This document shows, piece by piece, positions 35,696 through 44,331 of a stretch of DNA of 64,000 nt. The stretch's first letter is position 1; each line of letters starts with the position of its first letter. Source of the DNA: Paenibacillus sp. FSL K6-1330 (GTDB lineage Bacteria; Bacillota; Bacilli; Paenibacillales; Paenibacillaceae); NCBI RefSeq assembly GCF_037976825.1, contig NZ_CP150269.1, forward strand, positions 4,415,501 to 4,479,500, read 5' to 3'. Below the pieces are notes generated by a model that worked only from the letters and a program-made list of their open reading frames with translations, made no database searches and had not been told where the DNA came from. A program made the position numbers and the translations under genes.

Positions 35696-36253
35696 CTATA
35701 ATCTGAACAGAACAGGAACATCCACGAGCCTTCTTTTCCATATCATATGGTCTGCTCCGCTCCCCCAATGGTCCTGAAGGACATAATCGGGTTCACCTAG
35801 CTTCTTCTTCCAGATCTTCTGTGCTTGGGTGTATCCGCTATCCAAACAAAATTCGGTCATTCCTTTATTGAGAAGCGTAAGATACATGACATTTAACATT
35901 AAACTTCCGATCCCTTGCTGTTGGTAATCAGGATGAACAAATACCGTTCCGATTTCAACCACATCACGCCATTCACCATCAGTAGCTTCCCGGATCAATG
36001 CATTGGATGGTCCAAACTCGATGCAGCTCACAATGTTGTTGTCTAGCAGTCCGATGAGAAAGTATCTCTGCTCTCCGTGCGTATCAAAATCCGCGTTCAA
36101 GTACCTATTTTTGCTGTCGATCTCCTGCTCCATATCTTCAAGTAAATCTGATAAACCTTCTTTGGCAAAAGTATCGGTAATCACGAACCTGAAAAAATCA
36201 TCCATGGCATCTATATCGCCGCGATTGGGTCGCCTAACTCCTACTTGAAGCAT
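35696..36253 (-). CDS. GNAT acetyltransferase
   Basis: 185 residues. VFVHPDYQQQGIGSLMLNVMYLTLLNKG is the acetyl-CoA loop (QxxGIG), followed by FCLDSGYTQAQKIWKKKLGEP. The C-terminal part contains YVLQDHWGSGADHMIWKRRL. Good ribosome binding site (AAGGGGGG). Acceptor unknown. Confidence 0.9.
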   Translation of the reverse strand: MLQVGVRRPNRGDIDAMDDFFRFVITDTFAKEGLSDLLEDMEQEIDSKNRYLNADFDTHGEQRYFLIGLLDNNIVSCIEFGPSNALIREATDGEWRDVVEIGTVFVHPDYQQQGIGSLMLNVMYLTLLNKGMTEFCLDSGYTQAQKIWKKKLGEPDYVLQDHWGSGADHMIWKRRLVDVPVLFRL

Positions 36254-36289
36254 GAAAAGCCCCCCCTTGTACCTTCAATTACAATAGAC

Positions 36290-36757
36290 TCACAGATTTT
36301 TGGTGTGTTTCATAACATGTGCTTTAATTTCATTCTTTTGTTCATCGGTTAGCTGGACGGGTTTCCATGTTTGGTCATCAGGGATGTGGATGGTTAGAGG
36401 CTGATCAAACTCCTGTTCGAGATTGTTTGTATCCTCCGTCTGTAGATTTTTCAATCGTTTATGACTCTGATCATATACCTTTGTTATAATAAAGTTACCA
36501 TTGCTATCATAATAATCTTCAATCGCCCGTACTCGTGACTGAGTTTCCCCTCGATTGTCTTCATAATTGGTAATGGAATTCACTTTTTTATAACCTGCGG
36601 GTACAGAGAATCCATCTGCATTCATCATTATATTTTCAGCGATAAAAGCTTCAACATGCTCTACCTTTTCACCTTCGCTCTGACAGGAGCACAAAACCAA
36701 TACCATCCAGACAGAACAGATCCATAAACCCAATCGAAGTTTATTCTTCAGAGCCAC
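36290..36757 (-). CDS. Lipoprotein of unknown function
   Basis: 155 residues. A type II signal peptide (NKLRLGLWICSVWMVLVLCSC) ends in a lipobox LCSC, so it is a membrane-anchored extracytoplasmic lipoprotein. The mature part is hydrophilic with YKKVNSITNYEDNRGETQSRV. The GTG start lies very close to AGGAGG, so the exact start is uncertain. Function unknown; it is between a GNAT and a phospholipase-like gene. Confidence 0.75.
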   Translation of the reverse strand: MALKNKLRLGLWICSVWMVLVLCSCQSEGEKVEHVEAFIAENIMMNADGFSVPAGYKKVNSITNYEDNRGETQSRVRAIEDYYDSNGNFIITKVYDQSHKRLKNLQTEDTNNLEQEFDQPLTIHIPDDQTWKPVQLTDEQKNEIKAHVMKHTKNL

Positions 36758-36799
36758 AACCTCCTATATATCCCTAAGTAATTGTATTTTCTTTTCAAT

Positions 36800-37444
36800 T
36801 CAACCTCCATGTTCATGAATTCCCGATGGGATGAATAATGTGTTCAACTCGGCAGCTGTGTCCTGTATGAACGTTTCCACTTTATCTAAGGTAAAATAAA
36901 TCAGCTCAACCTTCGGCTCATTACGTTCATCCAACAGCCACTCTAATTTGAGCGTTCGGTACTGCTCTACCTCTGACTTTTCAACAAAAAGAGGTATGGA
37001 ATGTCCTGCCGAATCCTTAAGCTTATTCAAAATGGAGTCTGTCCAATGCTCTGATCGTTTCAATTCGAATTCAAGCTGGCTGACCTCCTGGTTGTATGTA
37101 TATCTTATGTTTTCTTCGTCCTCTATGTTTTCTTGCTTAAAATCAGCGTACAACGACTGAACCCACCGTAAATCCGTGTAGATATGCGCAAAATAACCGT
37201 ATATATATTCTCTCCAAGCCTTCTCCGGCTTCAGATTTAGATAATGCAGATAATTCTCCTTGATGAGATTTGCATCAGGCAGCCTTCCGTCATGTACCAG
37301 ATGCGTAATCCCTTTCTGTTCTCTCGTGATCTTGCCTCTAACATGAATGGCATCCGGAGCGATGCTCCCGATCAGCAAGTACGGAGACGGCTCCGGTACG
37401 CCCAGCTGCTGGGCAACCGCAAAATGGACCATGGGCCACGGCAT
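36800..37444 (-). CDS. Zn-dependent phospholipase C-like protein
   Basis: 214 residues, all helical. The N-terminal MPWPMVHFAVAQQLGV has the W/H start of zinc-dependent phospholipase C/S1-P1 nuclease relatives, and PDAIH then YGYFAHIYTDLRW carry candidate metal ligands (H7, D30, H33, H105?, D109). No signal peptide, so it is cytoplasmic, unlike secreted PlcB. An active phospholipase is not proven; it may be a related hydrolase of unknown substrate. Confidence 0.75.
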   Translation of the reverse strand: MPWPMVHFAVAQQLGVPEPSPYLLIGSIAPDAIHVRGKITREQKGITHLVHDGRLPDANLIKENYLHYLNLKPEKAWREYIYGYFAHIYTDLRWVQSLYADFKQENIEDEENIRYTYNQEVSQLEFELKRSEHWTDSILNKLKDSAGHSIPLFVEKSEVEQYRTLKLEWLLDERNEPKVELIYFTLDKVETFIQDTAAELNTLFIPSGIHEHGG

Positions 37445-37577
37445 AGCGATAACCTCCTGAACTTATCGTAATTGTGAGAAAGACCCAGCGCCCCAAATGC
37501 TCCCATCTCAGGTCTGAGTCTTGATGATCGGTTTGTCTTATAAATCATTGTAGTATATACCTTTCGTTTCCATGCGT

Positions 37578-38123
37578 TTACTCCAAGCGTTCATTGCGGA
37601 TAACCATATGTAGGTGGTCTTCCCAGACGCCGTTAATCTTCAGGTATTTAATAGCCAGTCCTTCTTCGTAGAAGCCTAGTCGTCTCACTACATTCAATGA
37701 AGCTTTGTTTCTTGGCATGATGTTAGCTTCCAACCGGTGTAACTCCAACGTATCAAAACAATAGGCGACCACAGCCTTTAGCGCTTCGGTCATATATCCT
37801 TTCCCCGTGTGAGCCTGTGCCAGCTTGTATCCCACATGTGCCGATTGAAAGACGCCTCGAACGATATTGCTGATCGAAATCGAACCGATGATTTCATCAT
37901 CTTGATGCAGCCACACTTTAAACAGAGATCCGTCAGCTATGCTTCGACTCTCCGCAGCCAGAATCTCCGCCTGTTTATCGATGGTGTAGAACTCAGCTTC
38001 TCTAGCGGGCTCCCACACCTTCCAATGGTCATCGTTCTTGACTATAAAATCCACCACATCCGCTGCCCGATCCTGATCCACGGTCTTCAACTGCAGACGC
38101 GAAGTTTGTAGTGTAATGGACAT
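37578..38123 (-). CDS. GNAT acetyltransferase, RimJ/RimL type
   Basis: 181 residues. TSRLQLKTVDQDRAADVVDFIVKND start; VGYKLAQAHTGKGYMTEALKAVVAYCFDTLELHRLEANIMPRNKASLNVVRRLGFYEEG carries the acetyl-CoA loop and the C-terminal signature of RimJ-type N-acetyltransferases. Good ribosome binding site (GGGGGAG). Confidence 0.92.
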   Translation of the reverse strand: MSITLQTSRLQLKTVDQDRAADVVDFIVKNDDHWKVWEPAREAEFYTIDKQAEILAAESRSIADGSLFKVWLHQDDEIIGSISISNIVRGVFQSAHVGYKLAQAHTGKGYMTEALKAVVAYCFDTLELHRLEANIMPRNKASLNVVRRLGFYEEGLAIKYLKINGVWEDHLHMVIRNERLE

Positions 38124-38171
38124 GCAAAACTCCCCCTTGAACAGCTTAAACTGAAATCAGATCATACCATA

Positions 38172-38513
38172 TTAGTCCCTTGGGATATAATGCCTTAGCT
38201 TTGATCGGGTAATTCCACGGGCTTTCCCCTCTGGCGTCAATCGGTATTCGAACTGCATAATCGTATCATGTGCAAAATAAATATATTCGACATCAGGCTC
38301 GTCCTTGAACACCACGACGACATAAAAGGGAGGCAGCTTAACGCCCCAGACGCCTTTTACCGACTGTATCTCATCCTTGCTGTAATGTTCTTCTTCTAGC
38401 AGGTAGGCATTCACCTTCTTAGCGTAGATCATTTTATTCGCCTGCACGTACACAAAGGGAGACAGAAGCACAAGAGCTAACAATACCAGTAATGCAATTC
38501 TGATTTTCTTCAT
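38172..38513 (-). CDS. DUF3139 family small membrane-anchored protein
   Basis: 113 residues from MKKIRIALLVLLALV. One N-terminal membrane span (about 3-22), then an extracytoplasmic YxxxHYS-like part (LLEEEHYSKDEIQSVKGVWGVKLPPFYVVVVFKDEPDVEYIYF), characteristic of DUF3139. Function unknown. The start lies 18 bp past the kinase stop. Confidence 0.82.
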   Translation of the reverse strand: MKKIRIALLVLLALVLLSPFVYVQANKMIYAKKVNAYLLEEEHYSKDEIQSVKGVWGVKLPPFYVVVVFKDEPDVEYIYFAHDTIMQFEYRLTPEGKARGITRSKLRHYIPRD

Positions 38514-38530
38514 TTTATTCCCTGCTATTT

Positions 38531-39157
38531 TCATAGATTAAAATGCCGTTTAACCTCTTCGTAGTTCTCCTGAATGCTTCTGCTTCCGTCCACGAAGATA
38601 ACCTTGAATCCCCGATCCATGGCGTCCTGGGCCACATATGCCGCAAAGCCGATATCTCGTCCCATCCAATTCTGAAACGCGGTATCAGGATCATCACATT
38701 GATTCAGAATATCATGGATCCATTCCCGCTTCGCATAATGCTCCTTCTGGAAATCCGGTACCGGCACGACCCAGATCGCCTGATGAGGGCTGGATACCAG
38801 CTCTGCTACTTTTTCCGGCAAAAGCGCTGCACCCTCCACAATGATGGGGCTCGTATCCGGCATGGCCGATACATCATCCACAATCATCCGGAATTCCTCG
38901 CGATAAAACTCCAGTTCTTCATGAACCTGCTGCTCTACAGGTCGTGACCACAACGCATTCCAGGTCATATCCTTCAATCGGAACATGGTGGGAAACTCAG
39001 ACGGATTGCTTGCGTTCACATGCTTCTCGTTGAACAAATCACATTGATAATAGGTGTAGCCATAATCTTTCGTGATCATTTCAGCAATCGTGGATTTGCC
39101 TGAACAGGGGGACCCCCCGATCCAATATACGTGGGAGTAGTCTTTTTTCTCGTTCAT
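38531..39157 (-). CDS. P-loop kinase-like protein (AAA/shikimate-kinase fold)
   Basis: 208 residues. Walker A GGSPCSGKST (about residues 14-23), then a DLFNEKHV lid region and ARG-containing WIHDILNQC segment. It belongs to the small kinases of the nucleoside/2-phosphoglycerate-kinase-like group often annotated simply as AAA. Its relative at 60.8 kb has GNSCTGKTY. Substrate unknown. Confidence 0.85.
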   Translation of the reverse strand: MNEKKDYSHVYWIGGSPCSGKSTIAEMITKDYGYTYYQCDLFNEKHVNASNPSEFPTMFRLKDMTWNALWSRPVEQQVHEELEFYREEFRMIVDDVSAMPDTSPIIVEGAALLPEKVAELVSSPHQAIWVVPVPDFQKEHYAKREWIHDILNQCDDPDTAFQNWMGRDIGFAAYVAQDAMDRGFKVIFVDGSRSIQENYEEVKRHFNL

Positions 39158-39164
39158 TATATAA

Positions 39165-39290
39165 TCACGTCCCTCTGTCGCTATCTTGTCTTAACTCGTT
39201 TCGAATCTCCAGCAATACGTTCCAGATCGCCCTCAAATATGCCACAACGAATAAAAAGCCTACTATCAATATCAATGCGAGCATTTCCAT
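39165..39290 (-). CDS. Small 41-residue single-span membrane protein
   Basis: Not a large frame, but supported: AAGGTGG lies before the ATG. The product has one hydrophobic helix (MEMLALILIVGFLFVVAYL) and a charged, amphipathic tail with LLEIRNELRQDSDRGT. The gene fits exactly between the phosphatase-like gene (54 bp upstream) and the kinase (8 bp downstream). It resembles many small Bacillota membrane proteins; function unknown. Confidence 0.65.
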   Translation of the reverse strand: MEMLALILIVGFLFVVAYLRAIWNVLLEIRNELRQDSDRGT

Positions 39291-39343
39291 CTTCACCCCA
39301 CCTTACTGCTTGGACTGGAGACCTGCATTCAACCATATCTCTT

Positions 39344-40510
39344 CTATATGTAATCCCTCTTGCCTTCAGCGCTTTTTCGTATTCGCAGCGTATCAAACAA
39401 TCGCCCTTCATCATCGATGGCGCGCACTTCCAAGCGATCCAACGTTACAACGACTTGCAGAAAATGAGGCACCGCCAAAGACTGCGAAGTATGCCATTCC
39501 CTCTTAGGCAGCAACCAGCCCGGCATGGCTCCGGCGCCGCCTGCTACGATGTACACGATGCCGTTGTCGTAATCCACGGTTCCTTGCGTCAATGGGTGGC
39601 TTCGCTCATATACAATCGTATGCGAGTTGATAACCAGATCCACGCCATACCGTTCAAATACCGGGCAAAGCTGCCGCAAATCCTCGACTTGATAGCCACC
39701 CGAAACATATGGCGGGTAGTGAAAATATACAATTTTCCACCTGCGATTGCTTGTTGAGAGCTCGCGTTCCAAGAAATCATACTGCGCATTTCCCGGACTC
39801 ATTACGCCGGAGCTGCGAGGATAATCTTCTTTTCTGATCAATTCCGTGCTGTCCAAGCAGATGAAATGAGCGTCTCCGTAATAAAATGCGTAGAAATTCT
39901 TCGGTTCGGGAAAAGCAAACAGATCGTAATACCATGACGCGTTGTCCTCATGATTTCCCAGGCAACTGTAGATAGGTGTATCCACAAAAAAATCTCGTCC
40001 AGGCCCAAAGAAATACTTGTCCCAATCCTCAGCAAGCTTCCCGTCATGGACGACATCTCCTACAAACAAGGCGATATCGGGTCGATACTGCTTCATCCGG
40101 CTGAAAATTCTCTGATTTATACGTCCTCCCGACGAATCAAACCCGCTGTAACCCCCGGTTTCACTGGTCACTGTAAAAGAGAATGGCTCACCTTGTCCTG
40201 CTGCTGTCTTGAACATATAAAATCTTGAATCAATCTTATAGGATTCATGCTGGGTGTAGATCCTGTAATAATAGGTGGTTCCGGGCTCGAGACCCTCCAC
40301 CGTTATTTGATGTATCCGTGTTGGAGACTCATTAGCGAAAGTACCGAATAGGTCAACAGGCTGCTTGTAGTTCCCTTGATGTCCGCTATGTATTCTCTCA
40401 GCAAGTAGAACATCTACCCTGGAAGTTGCAGGGAGAGACGTTTCCCACATCACGGTCATAGTGTGTTCGGTCGGGTTTTGCAGGTACGGCCCTTTCATAA
40501 TGGAAAGCAT
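39344..40510 (-). CDS. Purple-acid-phosphatase-like metallophosphoesterase
   Basis: 388 residues, no clear signal peptide. An N-terminal FN3-like domain (about 5-100: GPYLQNPTEHTMTVMWET, VEGLEPGTTYYYRIY) precedes a calcineurin-like domain with DIALFVGDVVHDG, LGNHED, HYPPY and NSHTIVYERSHP, the GDxxxxG, GNHE and (G/N)HxH/Y-type motifs that hold the two metals. This is the purple-acid-phosphatase architecture; activity on phosphomonoesters is likely, but the physiological substrate is unknown. Cytoplasmic location would be unusual for the class. Confidence 0.85.
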   Translation of the reverse strand: MLSIMKGPYLQNPTEHTMTVMWETSLPATSRVDVLLAERIHSGHQGNYKQPVDLFGTFANESPTRIHQITVEGLEPGTTYYYRIYTQHESYKIDSRFYMFKTAAGQGEPFSFTVTSETGGYSGFDSSGGRINQRIFSRMKQYRPDIALFVGDVVHDGKLAEDWDKYFFGPGRDFFVDTPIYSCLGNHEDNASWYYDLFAFPEPKNFYAFYYGDAHFICLDSTELIRKEDYPRSSGVMSPGNAQYDFLERELSTSNRRWKIVYFHYPPYVSGGYQVEDLRQLCPVFERYGVDLVINSHTIVYERSHPLTQGTVDYDNGIVYIVAGGAGAMPGWLLPKREWHTSQSLAVPHFLQVVVTLDRLEVRAIDDEGRLFDTLRIRKSAEGKRDYI

Positions 40511-40642
40511 GTTCAGCCTCCTTCGTTCCTATTTTTCGGGAAATTATGGTAGCACGATCTCACTTCCTCTCTAATTATAACTATCCTTTCAGCTAAAAAG
40601 TTACGCTAACCTTACATTCACGCCAATGTCCTACATAACGAA

Positions 40643-40669
40643 AAGAACCGGCAAAAACCCCCGGTTCTT
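40643..40669 (-). terminator. Terminator of the NusG-domain-II gene
   Basis: AAGAACCGG (40643-40651) and CCGGTTCTT (40661-40669) are perfect arms; the minus strand ends with TTTT. Confidence 0.68.
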
Positions 40670-40709
40670 AGTGAAATTTATGATAACCATACCCTCTTGT
40701 ACCCTGAAC

Positions 40710-41114
40710 TTAGCCTACCACAGCATCCAGTTCCGTCTCACGCTGTTCATGTTCGGGGACTAACACCTCGACCACGACTCTAGTCGGCACGCAGATGATC
40801 TGCTGGTAGGGTTCCGAAATAAATCCCATATCCAGTGCAATTCTCCTCGGGGCATCCGAGTATATCATCTGGATCCCGTAGTCGTACACTTTCAGGGTGT
40901 TGTGTCCAAACTTGGTCTTAATATCAATGATACGTTCGTCCCCGGTCAGTGGGACGGTTTCGTATTCTTTGCCATTCACCGTAATCAAGGCCTGCAGTTG
41001 TCCCTGCTGGTAATCCACATGGCTATGCTTCCACCATTGCAGACCCGTGAAGGAGCCAAGGATCAGGATCAAGGCAAACAGGATCATATCTCCGCGTCTT
41101 AATCTGGACAACAT
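40710..41114 (-). CDS. NusG domain II-like single-span protein
   Basis: 134 residues from MLSRLRRGDMILFALILILG; the ATG follows AGGAGGG. One N-terminal membrane span, then a beta-rich extracytoplasmic domain (ALITVNGKEYETVPLTGDERIIDIKTKFGHNTLKVYDYGIQMIYSDAPRRIALDMGF) typical of the NusG domain II (DUF) proteins of Bacillota. Function unknown. Transcribed away from the Fur-box region. Confidence 0.75.
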   Translation of the reverse strand: MLSRLRRGDMILFALILILGSFTGLQWWKHSHVDYQQGQLQALITVNGKEYETVPLTGDERIIDIKTKFGHNTLKVYDYGIQMIYSDAPRRIALDMGFISEPYQQIICVPTRVVVEVLVPEHEQRETELDAVVG

Positions 41115-41287
41115 GCTCCCTCCTGACATGCACAGTCTTTGGAACCCAAGTATGAACGATGTGCAAAGCCATCGAAATGAATTTTGTCACATTCGTTATC
41201 CACTTCAAACGGCTTGTACAAACTGAAAAGGAACCTTTTCTTTTGTCCATTGAGTCCGGAACAAGCATCCGCTATGATGTTTTTAAC

Positions 41288-41306
41288 GAGAATGATTATC
41301 ATTATC
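41288..41306 (+). promoter_or_regulatory. Fur box upstream of the siderophore-binding lipoprotein gene
   Basis: GAGAATGATTATCATTATC matches the classical 19-bp Fur box GATAATGATTATCATTATC at 18 of 19 positions. It lies 37 bp before the lipoprotein gene and predicts iron repression. Confidence 0.88.
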
Positions 41307-41342
41307 TCTAATATTTTTGAAAACCGTTGTGGAGGAGAAACC

Positions 41343-42353
41343 ATGAAACCTACTAAAAAATTGCCCATAACTATCAGCATCCTTGCATTGATGAGTCTCA
41401 TGTTGATGGCATGCAATGGAAGCAGCCCCCCTTCTTCTATGAAGCAGGGAACGGCAGGAACTGCTATTCAGCCAACCGTCAGCCCTAACGACTCCCCCCC
41501 ATCCGATACTGGCTCGGAAGATGCTATGCGTTCCTATACGGATTATAAAGGACACAGTGTTGATATCCCCGTATCGCCAAAGCGCATCATATTCTCCGGT
41601 GAAACTTTCAGCGATTTATTGGTCTTGGATGTCCAAGTAATCGGTACCGATATGAACCGGATGAAAGGGGCCGTTTATGAAGACAGGATTCAAAATGTGG
41701 AAGACATTGGATTTCCGACCAGCTTCGAGAAGGTGCTCGCACTCAACCCGGACTTGATTATCGTGGCGAACCCAGACGAGACGGCATACGAACAACTGTC
41801 CAAGATAGCACCCACGCTTATGTTTGATACATTTGCTCCTTTGGAGAAGCGTTTGCCGGAGCTTGGCGATATTCTCGGCAGAAAGGCGCAAGCTGAACAA
41901 TGGGTAACCGATTATGAGGCTAAGGCAGATGCCATGTGGCAGCAACTGCAATCCGTCGGCATGAAACCCGATGAGACAGCCTCCGTCTTCACGTATTATC
42001 CGGGGGACCGGCTCTTTGTCATGGCCAGCACGGGCTTATCTCAAGAACTCTATCATCCTAACGGCTTTAAGCCCACGCCAAATATTCAACAGTTGCTGGA
42101 TGAAGACAGTGGATTCAAGGAGATCTCGATGGAGAACCTTCCCGAGTTTGCCGGAGACAGAATCTTTATCCTGAATCCGGTTCAGCCCGAAGCTCAGAAA
42201 TCCACACAAGACATGATGAACAGTCCGATCTGGGCTAGCCTTCCTGCTGTCAAGGATGGGCATGTGTATACCATCGACATTGCTAAATCCGGTAGTGACG
42301 CAGCTACAAGGGAATGGTTACTTCAAGAGCTTCCGAATATGATAACCGAATAA
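41343..42353 (+). CDS. Iron-siderophore ABC transporter substrate-binding lipoprotein
   Basis: 336 residues; ATG with GTGGAGGAG upstream. Type II signal peptide with lipobox LMAC (C24). The mature part follows the FeuA/BtuF-type helical-backbone fold: VDIPVSPKRIIFSGETFSDLLVL, NVEDIGFPTSFEKVLALNPDLII, and GDRIFILNP near the end. It should capture a ferric siderophore and hand it to a FecCD-type permease, but no permease or ATPase gene is in the window. It is Fur-regulated and followed by its own terminator. Its sequence closely resembles the C-terminal half of the next gene. Confidence 0.93.
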   Translation: MKPTKKLPITISILALMSLMLMACNGSSPPSSMKQGTAGTAIQPTVSPNDSPPSDTGSEDAMRSYTDYKGHSVDIPVSPKRIIFSGETFSDLLVLDVQVIGTDMNRMKGAVYEDRIQNVEDIGFPTSFEKVLALNPDLIIVANPDETAYEQLSKIAPTLMFDTFAPLEKRLPELGDILGRKAQAEQWVTDYEAKADAMWQQLQSVGMKPDETASVFTYYPGDRLFVMASTGLSQELYHPNGFKPTPNIQQLLDEDSGFKEISMENLPEFAGDRIFILNPVQPEAQKSTQDMMNSPIWASLPAVKDGHVYTIDIAKSGSDAATREWLLQELPNMITE

Positions 42354-42367
42354 CTGACCATCTGTAT

Positions 42368-42407
42368 GAGACAGTTCAATACTTACCTATTGAATTGTCT
42401 CGTTTTT
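42368..42407 (+). terminator. Terminator of the lipoprotein gene
   Basis: GAGACAGTTCAATA and TATTGAATTGTCTC (one mismatch) form a stem with a short loop, then GTTTTTCT. Confidence 0.85.
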
Positions 42408-42422
42408 CTATTTACAATTATC

Positions 42423-42441
42423 GATATTGATTATCATTATC
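42423..42441 (+). promoter_or_regulatory. Fur box upstream of the Btr-like regulator
   Basis: GATATTGATTATCATTATC is 18 of 19 identical to the consensus Fur box, 27 bp before the ATG. Both iron genes therefore respond to Fur separately. Confidence 0.88.
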
Positions 42442-42467
42442 ATTAAGATTATGGAGTTGTTGCCATC

Positions 42468-44156
42468 ATGAAGGCGAATCCCTTTCAGATCCCCTATCGT
42501 TCCTTAACTTATCATTTAGTGGATGCGGATAGCCGAACGGAGTCCATCGGATGGACATCGGGTAGTTTGACGTCGAACTCCCATACCTTGTTAATCTTTG
42601 CCAAAGGTAAAGGCAGTCTGCATATCGATCAACATGTCCTCACGATTACGCCTGGCAAGTGTTATTTACTGTGTCCCGGCACCACTTATCAGGTTCATAA
42701 CGGAACGGACAACGCCATTCAATACTCCACGCTTGCCTTCGCGGTCATTCAAGTTGGTGAACAGCAGCATACAACATACAAAGACGAACTCATTCCGGGG
42801 AAGTTTGAATTATGTGCGTATCCTAGTTCTCATTTGCTCCGGCTGATTGAATCGTTACATTCTAACGGTGAATATTCATCTAATATCCACTGGGTGCAGC
42901 AGCATGCCAAGTTTCACGAATTGCTCGTCTTTTTGCTTCAGCAAAATATTCAGGCAGACCGTGAACCAACCTCTGTGCAAGCCGTAGAGAGCGTTATTCA
43001 ATATGTTGACGAGCACTACATGTATCCTGATCTGACGGTAAAACAACTGGCGGAGATGGCCGAATTATCGACCTGGCGTTTCACGCACATATTCCAGGAA
43101 CGAACCGGGAAAAAACCTCTGCATTACTTAACCGACTTGCGCATTAATCGCGCCAAAGAACTTCTAGCGCAAAGGAATGAACCGCTGCGAAACATCGCCC
43201 AAGAGATTGGATACACGGATGAATACTATTTCAGCCGCCGTTTCCGCCAGATTACGGGGATGTCACCGAAGCAATTCGCCGAACGCATGGACGTCAGTAA
43301 ACGCGTAAACGACTGGACCGGACATGAAGTCGATATTCCGTCGGTACCAAATCGCATTCTGTATTACGGCGAAACTTTCGGTGATCTGCTCGCGATCGGA
43401 ATGCGGCCAATGGCAGGCAATTGCCTGACCAATACCCATAACCAGCAGGCTGATATTCAATATGCTCTTGATATAAGCCATCGGAAAAATTCGATTGAAA
43501 CCATGGAATGGAAACCGGATTTGATCATTTTGGCCCATGCCGATGAAAAAGAATACCGATGGTTCTCCAAAATCGCCCCTACTGTCACATTCAATTCCTT
43601 CGCTCCTCTCGCCCATCGTTTGCATACGCTTGGCGATTGGCTCGGAAGAGCGCATGAGGCGGATCAATGGCTCAATTGGTATCGAACCAGGACGGATAAC
43701 ATGTGGAGGGAACTGCAGCAAGCCATGAAGCCTAGCGAAACCGCGTCCGTCTTCGTATATGACCATGGATCCCGTCTCTTCGTTATGGGAATGTCCGGTC
43801 TGTCAACAGGTCTATATCACGCGCGTGGATTTCAACCGCCGGAGCCTATTCGCAAGGTGCTGAACGACGGGTTGGGTTATAAGGAAATTTCGACTGAGGA
43901 GTTGCCCTTCTTCGCCGGTGACCGTATCTTTATGCTTATACCGGGCAATGCCGTATCCAGGCAAGCTGCGGAAGACATGATGCAGTCCTCGCTATGGGAC
44001 AACCTGCCGGCTGTCCGGAACGGCCTTGTTCATGTGTTGGGGGCAGAACGCTGGAACTACGGAGATGCCCGAACGCTGGTAAAGCTTCTGAACCTGCTGC
44101 CTGAACTATTATTGTCTACGTCCACTTCTAAAAACCGCCTTATAGTTTCTCAATAA
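42468..44156 (+). CDS. AraC regulator fused to a siderophore-binding domain (Btr-like)
   Basis: 562 residues in three parts: a cupin-like N-terminus (about 25-100), an AraC double helix-turn-helix (about 165-275: LTVKQLAEMAELSTWRFTHIFQERTGKKPLHYLTDLRINRAKELL then IAQEIGYTDEYYFSRRFRQITGMSPKQF), and a periplasmic-binding-protein-like domain (about 290-555). This is the layout of B. subtilis Btr, which activates siderophore uptake when it binds ferric bacillibactin or its like. The binding domain lacks a lipobox and is cytoplasmic. VDIPSVPNRILYYGETFGDLL parallels the lipoprotein upstream. Confidence 0.93.
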   Translation: MKANPFQIPYRSLTYHLVDADSRTESIGWTSGSLTSNSHTLLIFAKGKGSLHIDQHVLTITPGKCYLLCPGTTYQVHNGTDNAIQYSTLAFAVIQVGEQQHTTYKDELIPGKFELCAYPSSHLLRLIESLHSNGEYSSNIHWVQQHAKFHELLVFLLQQNIQADREPTSVQAVESVIQYVDEHYMYPDLTVKQLAEMAELSTWRFTHIFQERTGKKPLHYLTDLRINRAKELLAQRNEPLRNIAQEIGYTDEYYFSRRFRQITGMSPKQFAERMDVSKRVNDWTGHEVDIPSVPNRILYYGETFGDLLAIGMRPMAGNCLTNTHNQQADIQYALDISHRKNSIETMEWKPDLIILAHADEKEYRWFSKIAPTVTFNSFAPLAHRLHTLGDWLGRAHEADQWLNWYRTRTDNMWRELQQAMKPSETASVFVYDHGSRLFVMGMSGLSTGLYHARGFQPPEPIRKVLNDGLGYKEISTEELPFFAGDRIFMLIPGNAVSRQAAEDMMQSSLWDNLPAVRNGLVHVLGAERWNYGDARTLVKLLNLLPELLLSTSTSKNRLIVSQ

Positions 44157-44331
44157 GCAATACATGGAAGTATACGAAAGCCATTCATCCTATCCCTTAA
44201 AATAATCCGTTCCGCCACAACTTCATCCGCCAGCAGGTAGCGAATAATCGCGAGTATACTTTAGGCTTATGAGTAGCAATGTTCACAACGTAATGTTGCT
44301 TCAAATAGGAACGATAGGAGGAAACAATAGA

